Below are positions 46,663 to 58,621 of a DNA stretch of 64,000 bases, piece by piece (position 1 is the stretch's first letter; each line of letters opens with the position of its first letter). This DNA is from Telopea speciosissima. Its lineage: Eukaryota > Streptophyta > Magnoliopsida > Proteales > Proteaceae. The notes beneath the pieces are model-generated. The model worked only from the letters and a program-made list of their open reading frames with translations. It did no database searches and was not told the DNA's origin. A program made the translations under genes and the position numbers. The stretch covers positions 45,353,010 through 45,417,009 of the forward strand of contig NC_057925.1 in the NCBI RefSeq assembly GCF_018873765.1, given 5' to 3'.

Positions 46663-48214
46663 CTAAATAGTCTTTAACCCCATCTTCCCCGTAGTTTTGA
46701 ATGTTCGATCTTTGTTCAATCCCTTTATAAGGGTATCTGCCGTATTATCCTTCGATCTCACATCAATCAAAGTGATAATCCCTTGTTCTGTTCTATAATT
46801 CAGCATGGCCTGTTTCAGCCTGATGTGTCTCCTCTTACCATTAAAGAGTGAGTTATTCACAATCGTCTTTGTTGCTTGATTATCATAGAATATAGATATG
46901 GAGTTTAACTTAAAACTCTTCAATGGAATATCCATGATCAGATCCTTCATCCACTCTACTTCATCTTCTGCAGAGGCTAGAGCATAAAGTTTTGATTCCA
47001 TAGATGACAGAGCAATACAAGTCTGTCTCTTGGACTTCCATGCTACAGCTGCTCCTCCTAATGTAAATACATAATCACTAGTGGATCTGCTGTCTCCCAA
47101 ATCTGAGCACCAAGATGCATCAGAATATCCTTCCAAAGTTGGAGGATGTCCAGTATAACATAGAGCATAACCTAGAGTACCCTTAAGGTATGTCATCAGC
47201 CTCGTTAGGGCATCCCAATGCTCTTTTCTAAGATTACTAGTGAAACGACTCAGCATGCCTACCTTAAAGGCTATATCTGGCCTAGTGTAATTCATTGCAT
47301 ACATGAGACTACCAATCAGTCTAGAATATTCTAACTGATTCACGGTGTCGCCTGTGTTAGGTTTCAACCGTTTGTTATAGTCATAGGGTGTCTCAATCAG
47401 TTTACACTCACTGTATCCCCAACTAGAAAGTAGCCTCTCAATGTAATGAGACTGACTAAGGGTGATCCCTTACTCGTCGAAGCTTACTCTCATTCCAAGA
47501 ACGGTGTCTACCACACCAAGATCTTTCATGTCGAATTCTTTAGACAATGTTTTTTTAATGTCACTCACTACAGAGAGATCAGAACCTAGAATCAACATGT
47601 CATCTACATACAAGCAAATAATCGCGACTTTGTTTGACTCAAACCAAAAGTAAAGGTACTTATCCGAGTCGCTAGTCCAAAAACCAAGGCTCTTTACTAT
47701 CTTTTCAAATTTCTCATGCCACAATTTAGGTGCTTGTTTAAGACCATAGAGAGATTTTTTTAATTTACAAACTCTTTTTTCAGAACCTTCCATGACAAAC
47801 CCTTCAGGTTGGTTCATGTAGATTTCTTCTATTAGGTCTCCATTAAGGAAAGCTATTTTTACATCCATTTGATGCACAACATAGTGCTTAATAGATGCTA
47901 TGGCAAGAAGAATCCTTATCGTTGCCAAATGGCAGACCGGGGAGTAGATGTCAAAATAATCTATCCCTCTCACCTGGGTATAGCCCTTAGCTACTAACCG
48001 TGCTTTATACCTGGCTATAGACCCATCTGGATTAAGTTTCTTCTTCAATACTCACTTACACCCTATTGTCTTAGTCCCTTTAGGCAGATCAACAAGGTGT
48101 CAGGTCTCATTTTGCATTAAGGAGCTCATTTCCTCATCAATGGCTTCTTTTCATAGCAGTGAGTCCCTAGATCTCATCGCTTTCTTATAGGTGGATGGAT
48201 CAACCTCTAAATGG
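46663..48214 (-). pseudogene. Ty1-copia pol: reverse transcriptase and RNase H, with stop codons, 5'-truncated
   Basis: A single minus-strand frame runs from 48214 to 46663. It contains RT motifs (RYKARLVAKGYTQ, DIYSPVCHLATIRILLAIA, QMDVKIAFLNGDL, SLYGLKQAPKLWHEKF, ICLYVDDMLILG with the catalytic YVDD) and RNase H (LEGYSDASWCSD, AVAWKSKRQTCIALSSMESK, FYDNQATKTIVNNSLFNGKRRHI). Four in-frame stops occur: TAA after VSFDE at 47467-47469, and three TGA codons at positions where copia proteins have Trp (LLxKEAI, NETxHL, GCKxVL) between 48040 and 48150. The 5' part (integrase, gag) is missing because the SIRE-like LTR inserted at 48215. Not functional. Confidence 0.92.
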
Positions 48215-49617
48215 TGTTGGAAAATACATTTCTCCATAAACTGATTTTGATGATAACAAACATTAAGATTAATACTAATATTCTATTCTTTAAGCAAGCT
48301 TCATAGTCAGACGTTGGAAGCATCAAGCATCCAGGAAAGACTTGATCAACGGAGCTCACAACAGAAGAGTTAAGGAAAAGAAGAAATTTAAAGATTGAAG
48401 AACATCTTCTAAAGGAAGCCAAGAATTAATAAGACAAAGACTCTCCAAGAAGATTCAAGTGCATTAGAACACATTTCTTTACATGTGCATATCACATTGC
48501 ATTCACATGTAAGAGACCCTAGGAGGAACTCATTCCCATGCCCTAGACTCAAGAAACATGGCCATTAAAGTGTTGGACAAAAACCTATGAAGTACCAAGC
48601 AAGCTGGACCAAAAATCCCCTTGACAGATAATAAAAAATAGGACAACTGTCTGTCGGTCGACCTACAGACTCTGTCGATCGACCTACAGAATATAAAAAA
48701 CACACACCTATTTTCAGTAGCCTGTCGGTTGCAACCGACAGAACTATAGGTCGACCGACACTTGTAGGTCGATCCATAGGTCGACCGACAATCGACCGAC
48801 AGCCCCAAACTTGGCCTTAACGACTAGTTTTTCAACGGCTAGTTTTCTATGGTCGATCGACAACCTTTATAGGTCGACCGACAGTCTAAAAATATGACTG
48901 TTTTATAACCGTTGGAGAACAAACAAACTCCAACTTTTGGCTTTATAAAACACATCCAAACAAGAAACAAAACACATCTTTTAATAGAAAAAGTGCATAG
49001 TATATTTGCAAAAGTACAAAAGTGAAAATTTATCATTGAGCTAAATTATTCAATTCAAGCTCTTCAAAGAGATCTTACAAAGCTCTTAACTCTCCACTCT
49101 CTCCAACTCATGCCATCAAGGAGAATCATCTAGGAGACTCAAGGTGCATCACTCTCATTCATATCATTGAGCACCATCACTCAAAGGGTAAAAGTATCAC
49201 TATTCTTTGATAGGTATTTATACCAAACTTCTATTGTATTTATTTGTTTATGCTTTTGACTTGATAAAGCATTGTTGTATTAATCTAGACCGTACTTAGA
49301 TTAGTACAAGGACCCTCTCATCCTTAAGAGATTGAAAGGATACTCTTATCCTGGAACTAAGATTGTAAGGATCCTCTTGTCCTGTTAAAAAGAGTTGTAA
49401 ATGTGTCATTTCCCCACCTATTGTATTGAAAGAAAAATACTAGTGGAATTCTCTCAAGGTTGAGAGGAGTGGACGTAGGCTAAGTTAGCCGAACCACTAT
49501 AAATCTTGTGCCTCATTTACTCTTGCTTTTTATATTTAATATAAGTGTGCAACTAATCGAAAAAGAGGCAAAATCTACTAGTGGTAGCCTATTCACCCCC
49601 CTCTAGGTTACCCAACA
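48215..49617 (+). mobile_element. 5' LTR of a SIRE-like Ty1-copia element, 1403 bp
   Basis: Begins TGTTGGAAAATACATT and ends GGTTACCCAACA, so the ends TGTTGG/CCAACA are inverted repeats. It is followed at once by a PBS. It is inserted in the pol frame of the minus-strand copia element; AATGG (48210-48214) would be the 5-bp target duplication, but the 3' LTR is not in the window. U3 contains a cluster of GTCGGTCGACC-type palindromes (separate entry). Confidence 0.88.
48647..48888. repeat. Cluster of GTCGGTCGACC palindromic motifs in the LTR
   Basis: About nine copies of TGTCGGTCGACCTA-like words in both orientations lie within 240 bp (about 48652, 48672, 48722, 48749, 48766, 48777, 48791, 48853, 48871), many containing the palindrome GGTCGACC and several ending in CGACAG. 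They could be binding sites in the LTR enhancer. Confidence 0.8.
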
Positions 49618-49619
49618 AT

Positions 49620-49631
49620 TGGTATCAGAGT
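49620..49631 (+). promoter_or_regulatory. Primer-binding site (initiator tRNA-Met type)
   Basis: TTGGTATCAGAGTGGGA starts at 49619, two bases after the LTR; TGGTATCAGAG matches the complement of initiator tRNA-Met. Confidence 0.9.
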
Positions 49632-49684
49632 GGGAGCTCAAAACTAAGACCATATTTATCTTTATATTGTGCTAAAAATGATCC

Positions 49685-51514
49685 ATGGCATCATCATCTT
49701 CTACACACAAAATTGAGGGGCTCAACACTTCTAGGCCACCATACTTTGATGGTGAAGGATTTGCCTATTGGAAGTGTAGATTTAAAAATTATGTGTGTGC
49801 TCATGATATTGATGTATGGACTGTGATTGAGGAAGGTCCCTTCCAAATCACAAAAGAAGTTGGAAAAAAAATTATACCTAAGGAGAAATCAGAATGGACA
49901 CCATCGGATAAAACACACATACAACAAAACTACAAAACTATTGCATTCCTACAATGTGCTCTTAGTGAAAAGAAATTCAATAGAACTAGTATGTGTAACA
50001 CGGCTAAAGAGATGTTTGATACTCTTGTGGTTACCTATGAAGAAACATCACAAGTTAAACAACTCAAAATTGACAAGCTTATTCATAAATATGAATTGTT
50101 TAAAATGTTTGATAATGAAAGTATTTCTAACATGTTTACTAGGTTTACTAATATTATTTACAAGTTGAAAAGCTTAGGAAAGGAATACACCAAAGCGGAG
50201 AATGTAAGGAAGATCTTGAGATCACTACCCTTCAAATGGAGACCAATGGTGACCGCCATCAAACAAGCAAAAGATCTAGAGGTCCTACACATGGATGAAT
50301 TGATGGGTACTCTACAAACCCATGAAGTTGAACTCCTTGAAGATGATAAAGTCATAGAAGTAAAAGAACCAAGGAGAAAGTCCATCGCACTCAAGACCTC
50401 TTGTGAATCCGAAGAAGAAGAAAGCGATGAAGAAGATGTAGAGAAAGAAATCTCTCTAATCACAAGGAAATTTCAAAAATTCCTAAGAAAGAGAGGAGGA
50501 AGATTCTACAAAGGACAACCATCAAAAGAAATCAAAGGTAAAACATACACAAAGGAAAAACCTTTCAATACTAACAAGGACATTGTGTGTTATAAATGTA
50601 GAAAGCCCGGACACTTCAAAACCGAGTGCCCCAAGCTAAAAGGAAAGGAAAGTAGAAAGAAAAAGGCTTGCACCGCCGAGATATCATGGGATTCAAGTGA
50701 TAGTGAAGAAGAAAATAATGAATCCGATGAAGAGACCGTCAACTTAGCACTAATGGCTCACAACAATGATGATGACGAGGTAAACTCTCCCTATCATAGC
50801 TCCTTATCGGTTTGCAATGATGATTTAGAATATGAAGAACTTCAAGAGGCCTTTAAAGAACTTTATAATGTAAGTCTCCAAGATGAAGCTTCTAAAAAGG
50901 CCTTAGAAAAAGAAGTAGCCAATCTTCTACACAAAATTGATGAGTTGACTTCACATGCACACAATCTAGAAGAAGAAAATAAGAATCTAACCTCCACATT
51001 GCACACCTTTACTAAGGGTCAAAAGACCTTAGATACATTATTAGGAAACCCACAAAAGGGACCTCAAAATAAAGAAGGTCTAGGCTATGATGGTAAAAGA
51101 TCACATCAAGCCAAAGGAAAGGAAAAGATGAGAACTCCAAAATAGAGAAAATCAAACCAAGGCCAAACCTTACATCCCATTGTATGTGAAAAATATCATT
51201 TACCCGGGCATGAAACTTGCATCGGTGCCTATATTGATGGTAAGGTGATATATAAAGAATCGGATACAAAAAGAAAGCATCATGCATTCTACTATACTTC
51301 TCAAAAGAGGACTGACAAACCTCAAAGAGAATTTGTGCCCCAAAGGCCACAAAAGCAATATCCCAAGCCTAAGCCATTTCAACCATATAGGCAAAATACT
51401 TCATATATGCCATATGCACCCCAAAGACCTCAAAATCACTATAGACCAAACACATACACTAGGCCCCATGATCACCAAAGGGCCTATATCAACAATAAGT
51501 CTTACACATCGTAA
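49685..51514 (+). pseudogene. SIRE-like copia gag (capsid and nucleocapsid)
   Basis: An open frame of 486 codons from ATG 49685 to TAG 51143-51145. The N-terminal region (PPYFDGEGFAYWKCRFKNYV) and KLIHKYELFKMFDNESISNM are the UBN2-type gag capsid. The nucleocapsid knuckle CYKCRKPGHFKTEC (C-x2-C-x4-H-x4-C) lies near residue 302, followed by acidic and coiled-coil stretches (YEELQEAFKELYNVSLQDEA). The same frame continues after the TAG to 51514 with a degenerate second knuckle (CEKYHLPGHETC) and a Pro/Gln/Tyr-rich region, so the TAG is probably a mutation and not the original gag end. Capsid sequence itself looks well preserved. Confidence 0.9.
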
Positions 51515-54354
51515 AATTACTATGTTCCATATAGACACTATGAATTTCAAGGACCAAGAAGAACCCAAAGATCATTTGGACATAAAAAACCTACATCTAT
51601 CACACCTATAACACAAAATCAAAATTCTAGAAGAGCTTGGATACCTAAGGGTATGATCAATCCTAACCTCAATGGACCTATGAGATTATGGGGACTAACA
51701 TATAATTGATTGCTTTCGTAGGTATGCTTGAAGAGCAAGGAAGCAATTGAATGGTATATTGATAGTAGATGCTCCAAGCATATGACGGCTAACCCCAATC
51801 TATTCACCAAGCTAAACAAGTACAATGGAGGAATGGTGATATTTGGGGACAATAGCAAAGGAAAAATCATTGGCATCGGTGAAATCACCATTGAAGGTAC
51901 AATCATATCCAATGTACGCCTAGTTGACAATTTAAAGTATAATTTGCTTAGTGTGAGTCAACTATGTAAGATAGGATATAGTGTCATTTTCAAAACCTCT
52001 CATTGCTTAGTGAAAAATTCAAATAATAAGACTATCTTGAAAGGAATTAGGAAAAATAATATCTATATTTGCTTATTGGATGAAGCTAATTCTAGTAATA
52101 CATGTCTTATGTCAAATGATGTTGATCCCTACCTATGGCATAGTAAATTACGACATGTTAATGTAAAAGTGATTAAGACCATCGCATCTAAGAATTTAGT
52201 TAGAAACTTACCCAAACTCAAATTTGAAAAAGACCATGTATGTGATGTTTGTCAAAGAGAAAAACAAACCAAGGTATCTCATAAATCTAAAAATGAAGTG
52301 TCTACCACTAGACCCTTAGAATTACTACACTTGGATTTGTTTGGACCTATTACTACACCTAGCCTAGGCGGTTCAAGATACACTTTTGTAATAGTTGATG
52401 ATTTCTCTCGCTTCACATGGACTCTATTTTTAAAACATAAAGATGAAGCCTTTGATGAATTTGCATCTCTATGTAAGAGAATACAAAACCAAAAGGGATA
52501 TCTCATAACAACCATTAGAAGTGATCATGGAGGAGAATTTGACAATCTCAACCAATTTGGGAGTTATTGCAATGAACAAGGCATAACCCATAACTTTTTC
52601 GCTCCTAGAACACCTCAATCCAATGGGGTGGTTGAAAGAAAGAATAGATCACTCTAAGATACCGCTAGAATAATGATAAATGAATACTCTCTTCCAAAAT
52701 ATTTTTGGGCCGAAGCGGTCAATACGGCTTGCTATGTGTTAAATCGTGTGTTAATTAGACCTATATTACTCAAAACACCCTATGAACTCTATCATAATAA
52801 ACTACCTAAAGTTGATTACTTTAAAGTGTTTAGGTGTATATGCTATATATTGAATACTAAGGATAACTTAGGAAAATTTGATGCTAAAGCTGATGATGGC
52901 ATTTTTCTTGGATACTCTTCAAATAGTCGAGCCTATAGAGTCTTCAATAAGAAAAGCTTGATTATTGAAGAATCAATGAATATAAAATTTGATGAATCTC
53001 TTCCTAAAGATAGACACAAACCATTGGTTGACGATGATGATACATTTGTTGAGATTAGGGAGAGCATAGAAAATTTCTCTCTAAGAGAACCCGAAGACCA
53101 ACCAAAGAATCTATCCAAAGAGGTTAGACCTTGGAAAGACCATCCCTTGGATCATGTCATTGGAGACTTAGACAAAGAAATCCAAACTAGATCTAAAACT
53201 CAAGACATTTGCAATAATATTGCCTTCATATCCAAAATTGAACCTAAAAACATAAAAGAAGCATTGGAAGATAGTGATTGGATAATAGCTATGCAAGAAG
53301 AGCTCCATCAATTTGAAAGAAACAATGTTTGGGAGCTTGTCCCAAAACCCAAAAATCATTCTATTATAGGAGTCAAATGGGTGTTTAGAAACAAACTTGA
53401 TGAAGATGGATCAATTATTAGAAACAAAGTTAGATTAGTTGCCAAAGGATATAATCAATAAGAAATGATAGATTTTGATGAACCTATGCACCGGTAGCAA
53501 GACTAGAATCTATTAGAATGCTACTTGCTTTTGCATGTCATAAAAATTTTAAGCTGTACCAAATGGATGTCAAAAGTGTTTTTTTAAATGGTTTTATCAT
53601 GGAGAAAGTATATGTTACACAACCTCCTGGATTTGAGGATACAAAATATTCGGATCATGTCTTCAAACTTAACAAAGCTCTCTATGGACTCAAACAAGCT
53701 CCTAGAGCTTGGTATGAGAGATTGAGTGAATTCCTAATCCAAAGTGGATTTCAAATGGGTAAGGTTGATATAACTTTATTTGTGAAACATAAAGGAAAAG
53801 ACTCTATTATTGTGCAAATATATGTTGATGATATTATATTTGGATCCACCAATGAAAATCTTTGTGTTGAATTTAGCAAATGCATGAGTGATGAATTTGA
53901 AATGAGTTTGATGGGTGAACTAAATTTTTTCTTAGGACTTCAAATTAAGCAAACCAAAAATGGAATCTTTATATGTCAAACTAAATACACTAAAGAACTT
54001 CTTAAGAAATTTGATTTTGATGGACAAAAGTCATCTAGCACCCCCATGAGTACCTCTCTAAAGCTATCTAAAGATGAGAAAGGTACTCCCATAGACCCTA
54101 CACGCTATAGAGGCATGATTGGTAGCCTTCTATATCTCACCGCTAGTAGGCCAGACATCATGTTTAGTGTGTGTGCTTGTGCTAGATTCCAAGCCAACCC
54201 AATGCAATCCCACTTTAGTGCCGTTAAAAGGATCTTTAAATATCTTAAAGGTACTACAAATGTAGGATTATGGTACCCAATGAACCAAAATTTTGATTTA
54301 ATAAGCTTTTCGGATGCCGACTTTGTAGGGTGCCATCTTGATCGCAAGAGTACA
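51515..54354 (+). pseudogene. SIRE-like copia pol (protease, integrase, RT, part of RNase H), interrupted
   Basis: The frame is the same as gag up to about 53460. Protease has WYIDSRCSKHM, where the catalytic DSG is DSR. The integrase zinc-finger HHCC (WHSKLRHVNVK, CDVCQREKQTK) and the DDE core (LHLDLFGP, RSDHGGEF, NGVVERKN) are visible. RT starts at KWVFRNKLDEDGSI and, after a stop and a one-base deletion near 53485, continues in another frame with ALYGLKQAPRAWYERL and QIYVDDIIFGS. RNase H begins (LISFSDADFVGC) and is cut after DRKST by a CACTA transposon. In-frame stops lie at 51512, 51707, 51719, 52655 (Gln to TAA in NRSLQDT) and 53459. The element is dead; its 3' end and 3' LTR are not in the window. 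Confidence 0.92.
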
Positions 54355-54367
54355 CACTACAAGAAAT

Positions 54368-54670
54368 TGGGTCTACGATGGCGTTTTTAAACGCCGCTAT
54401 AGATCCCAAAAACGCCGCTGTATCATTCAACGACGTTTCTACTTTGTGCCGTAGAAACTCGGCGAAGGTACCGCCGTTTTGTACAACGGCGTTTTTGAGA
54501 GTGATCTGTATGTGCCTTTACGCGGCGTTTAATAAACGCCGTGGAAAATTTCCTACAACGACGTTTTAAAAGTGCCGAGGTAGGCACTGAATTTCTAATT
54601 GTTGCGACGTTTGTAGCAAATGCCGGGGCTTAACACTAAAACGACGTTTATAAAAGCGCCGCTGTAGGCA
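54368..54670. repeat. CACTA subterminal repeat region
   Basis: At least ten short GC-rich words (AACGCCGCT, AACGGCGTTT, ACGCGGCGTTT, AACGACGTTT, GCGCCGCTGTAGG) stand out against AT-rich surroundings. In En/Spm elements such repeats bind the TNPA protein. Confidence 0.8.
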
Positions 54671-54867
54671 ATAATATTGAGGCATTTGTTTCAAATATAA
54701 TAGATTCATTTTGCCACCTATTTCATATATAATGCATTCATCCATATTAATCTTTTCGACCACTTGTTTCATATAGAACACATAAATCCCACAAAATAAT
54801 GATTTTACTAATGCCAAGATATATTGAACTATGTAAAATATCCATTAAACATAAAATAAAAACAGAG

Positions 54868-55032
54868 TCTAAAGTACTAAGGTTCCGATACTACAAAAAG
54901 ACAAGATCCCCTCCTACACGAATCCATAGTTCTAAGGTTCCAATACTACAAAAAGATAAAAGATCCCCTCCTACACAAAATCCATAGTACTAAGGTTCGA
55001 CATCGCAAAAGACCACAAAGAGACCCCTTCTA
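54868..55032. repeat. Tandem repeat, unit about 60 bp, 2.5 copies
   Basis: TACTAAGGTTCC(G/A)ATACTACAAAAAGA is followed by AGATCCCCTCCTACAC and A-rich ATCCATAGT. Copies start at about 54876, 54930 and 54987; the last is shorter and more diverged. Confidence 0.75.
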
Positions 55033-55789
55033 TACAAAATTCATAACCCAATTAGCAAGTAAAATAATATTAGTTCATGGATCTCTGAAGCCACCAAAGT
55101 TATACTCCCAAAGTGAGGAAACCAAGCCCAAAAGTGAAATTCCAAGACCGAACACCATCTCCATCCTACACAAAACCATCAAATAGCAATATAAACTAAT
55201 TAGTAAGACTCAAGGTGACAAGAGGTATGCACAAGTACCAATAACAAAGTAAACAAAAATTATAGGGACAGATAAACAATCCAATCAACCATCCTTCACT
55301 GGCTTGTATAAATAAAACCTCTTCACAGATCTTCACACTCAAGCCCACACTCAAAGCCTTGAATTGTGCAACTTTCCTAGATGTTCTTAATCGGATAATT
55401 AAAGCTTGTCTCAAGGAGAAGTAAGCATTAAAAAGTAGCATTACTTCCTACGAAACCTTGGAATTGCTTACATAGAGACAAGAATCATGCTTCAATCGGA
55501 AAATGTGAGAATACCCAAATGCCTAGCGATTTTAGATTCAATGAAAATCAAGGAAATAAATGCATTTACATACACATGCACACAAATACTGAAATACACA
55601 GAGAAAGATGAACCGGAGGTCCAAAAAACAAATCTAACACAGATCATACAATTTCAACCATCTTCTATCTTCTCGATCCTCTAATGCTATCAACAAGATC
55701 TGGATTTTACAACACAACAATTACCTGAATTCCAACACGCCTATGGTCTCTTCATGCATGCGGTTTATATTACTTCCCAAGAATGTCAA
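55033..55789. other. No gene recognised (inside the CACTA element)
   Basis: AT-rich; short frames without domains. Confidence 0.5.
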
Positions 55790-57540
55790 AATTGTGTTAA
55801 CATAGCAAGTAAAGATATCACACAACGTTGTCCCAATCAAACAGTGCAATAGTATGGTATGATTTATGCATGTTAAGGTACTCGATCAGTTCATCTTCTC
55901 AACTCTGCAAGAAAATCCAACTTGGTATTTGTGGAATGTGAATAATGTGTCAAACCCAGTTCAATTTAATCAGACTTTGGCAAATTTAATGAATGACCTT
56001 GTGAACCAAGTCTGTCTTTGGTTCTTCCACTCGAATGTTTGCTGGGCGTGAATTATACAAACAACTTTGAGAAGACTCATGGGTTAATTCAGTGTACTCC
56101 GATATATCTCGAATGACGCAATAGATGCTTAGTTGAAGTCGTTGCTCATATCCCAAATTGTTGCAATGCAAAGCAATGTGGGAGAGTTCTCATGCCCAAC
56201 TCGTAATTTGAGGTTTGGGCTCAATGATCCTTTCTATGAATCAATAGCTGCTCCAACACCTCCATCACCTCCTTCAACTCCTCCTCCTCTTTTCTCGCCT
56301 CCACCGGCAAACAGTATAGTAACACAGGGTATGTTATGCTTTTAGGAGCTCTAGTTAATACTGATTGAAGTTTCATTTTATTTTTTACTTCTAATTTTTT
56401 TCTAGTAGAAGCAAGATTGACCCCCTCCCCTCAAACACACACCATTGAACTTCAAGACTGTCTATTTTTTATGTGTATTCATGCATCATTTGCTATTAAT
56501 CCTTTTAAAACCAATCAATTGGATCACACATTAAAAGAAAGATTTTGGTTTTTATAGGGAAAGGAAAAATTGCCGACTATTGTCATTATTATTGTCGTTG
56601 TGGCAATATGGCAGCTTATTCTTGTTTCTACCCTATTTATATGGTTTTGTATGAGGAAGCCAAAGAGTGAAATTGATGGTGAGCAACCGTATTTTAAATC
56701 TTTCTCTATCTTTTATATTTTATTTAGGTGTCAATGTATACGAAATTTTGTATGTAGGAAATTAAAACATTTATAATGGATTGATTTCATTATATTCTTT
56801 TGATTGTGCGAGGAATCAAGAGGAGCGTGTAGGGAAAAACAAATTATTAGGCAAACATTAATTTCCCTTGGAAAATCTCTTGGGTGGAACATATTGTCTT
56901 CAAGTCCCTAGAGAACTAGTTTGAATCCAAAGAAAGAAAGCTTTGGCCAGCTATGCTCACTATACAAAATTGTCCGCATGTTTTCATCAAAGCATTTCTA
57001 TTTGGGAAGTATTGGTTGATTTTTTTTTTTCGGGGTTGGTTGTTAAGGTGTGGCTGATATCAATGTGGCATAATCCTTGCAATTTGACTTTAATACAATA
57101 AGAGCTGCCACGTGACAACTTCTCCGATATGAATAAGCTTGGACAAGGTGGATTCGGTGCTGTCTACAAGCTAATGATCCATTACTATGATACAAGCATG
57201 CAACAAAATCTTAACATATACAGTTTAAAGTTGCATTCTGAATTCTTAAAGGTGGTTTTAAATCAGTCTATACAAGTCCACTCTTTTGAGAGGATCCTCT
57301 AACACAAATAGTATACAAGGTAAGCTTTTGAATGGACAAGAAGTTGTTGTGAATAGGCTATCTAGAGATTCTGGACAAGGTGAACTAGAATTTAAGAATG
57401 AGGTGGTGTTAGTGGCCAAGTTGCAGCACAGAATCTTGTACGACTCCTTGGCTTCAGCTTAAAAGGAGAAGAAAAGCTCCTGATCTATGAATTCTTGCCA
57501 AATGCAAGCCTCGATCACTTCATAGTTGGTTAGACTCTAT
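55790..57540 (+). pseudogene. Cysteine-rich receptor-like kinase (CRK) fragment, frameshifted and truncated
   Basis: The pieces are in order. First is a second DUF26 (Gnk2) domain, 55790-56215 (NCVNIASKDITQRCPNQ, IFSTLQENPTWYLWNVNN, NQTLANLMNDLVNQ), with several frameshifts. Next is a Pro-rich linker APTPPSPPSTPPPLFSPP (56250-56305), then an intron. A transmembrane exon follows (56558-56680, VIIIVVVAIWQLILVSTLFI, then stop-transfer RKPK). After another intron, kinase subdomain I (NKLGQGGFGAVYK, 57132-57170) is followed, across a CRK-type intron, by subdomains II-V ([38 protein letters not shown], to about 57530). The ATP-anchoring Lys is Asn (VNRLS for VKRLS). The catalytic loop and the rest are absent. 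CRKs are plasma-membrane receptors in stress and defence signalling. Retained introns show a DNA-level copy, not retroposition. Lying inside the CACTA element, it may be captured. Confidence 0.85.
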
Positions 57541-58621
57541 CTCTGCTTCCCTTTCAAGTGTATTTCTTTCTGTTTTTTTTGAAGTTCTTTGAAAAATATC
57601 TTGTATTTTTTCGATGCAAAGAAGATACCCCTTAAGATGTCTGGCTGGAGAAGAGTACCTTTGATTTTACAAAAGATTATCACTACAGAACCTGTGAGAT
57701 CTGTATTTTAAAGACACTACTGCATCAGTAGGAAGACACAAAAAAACATCTCATCAGATGATAGTAACCATCTGGTTCAAAATTCAATTTGCCTGAAGCT
57801 GATAGTCTTATGAGATGAACCAGATTCCAGGATTTCATATAAACAAGCTGATTTTTGGTACCTAATCTAATCAATTTAGTATTCAGCATTAATGCATAGC
57901 CAATTGCAAAAAAAAAAAATGAAATAGCAATTGTAACTTATAATTTAGGCCCAACTAATATCTTTGGAAGAAGAGAGAGAAAAAGGACAACAATATTCCT
58001 CAAGAACAGCAAGAAAAAGAATAACACATGCAAGTTTGACTATTTCTAAGAAATGTTCCAAATTAAAGACCTAATCTATCATCAAATAGAGCTTTCACTA
58101 CAATACAATTACTTATGGTTGCAGGAATATGAATACTGAATTGCCATTAGTCTAAGGTTTCTTGGAAGAATTGATCTTTGGATACTATGTTATCAAGGAT
58201 TTAAATTGTGGAAAGTGTTGAGGTATAACATACAAGAGAAAAAGAATGCAAGGTGAAAACATATTTAGCTCACTATTTAGGCAAATTGGCTTATGCCGTG
58301 CCGGGGTTTGGGGTTTGTTTTCACATGCGCTTGTTGTTCAAAGTTGGGGTTTGTTAAAGAGTAGGAAGCAGATTAAAGAGTAGGAAGAAGACTGTCAAAA
58401 GAACCCAAATCAAACTCAAAACTAATCCATTCAACAGTTCAAATGAAACTCAAATCTTGAAAGTAATCGAAAGCATACCTGTACAGATAGACGGACAAAA
58501 AAAGCCAACTAATGCAATGGCCTCAATTATCATTGCTCAAATGAATGGGTAAGTAAAATCACTATGTATAGTACTTCGGATAAAAATTAAAATAAAAAAC
58601 CAACAAAATTTCATAATTTTA
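57541..58621. other. No gene recognised (between the CRK fragment and CACTA exons)
   Basis: AT-rich DNA with an A11 run at 57909-57919. No kinase catalytic-loop exon (HRDLK) was found here on either strand. Confidence 0.5.

Noticed and set aside
52279-52515. Minus-strand frames within the copia pol region (also 53168-53359, 54105-54347)
   Set aside because: Shadows of the plus-strand integrase and reverse transcriptase frames.
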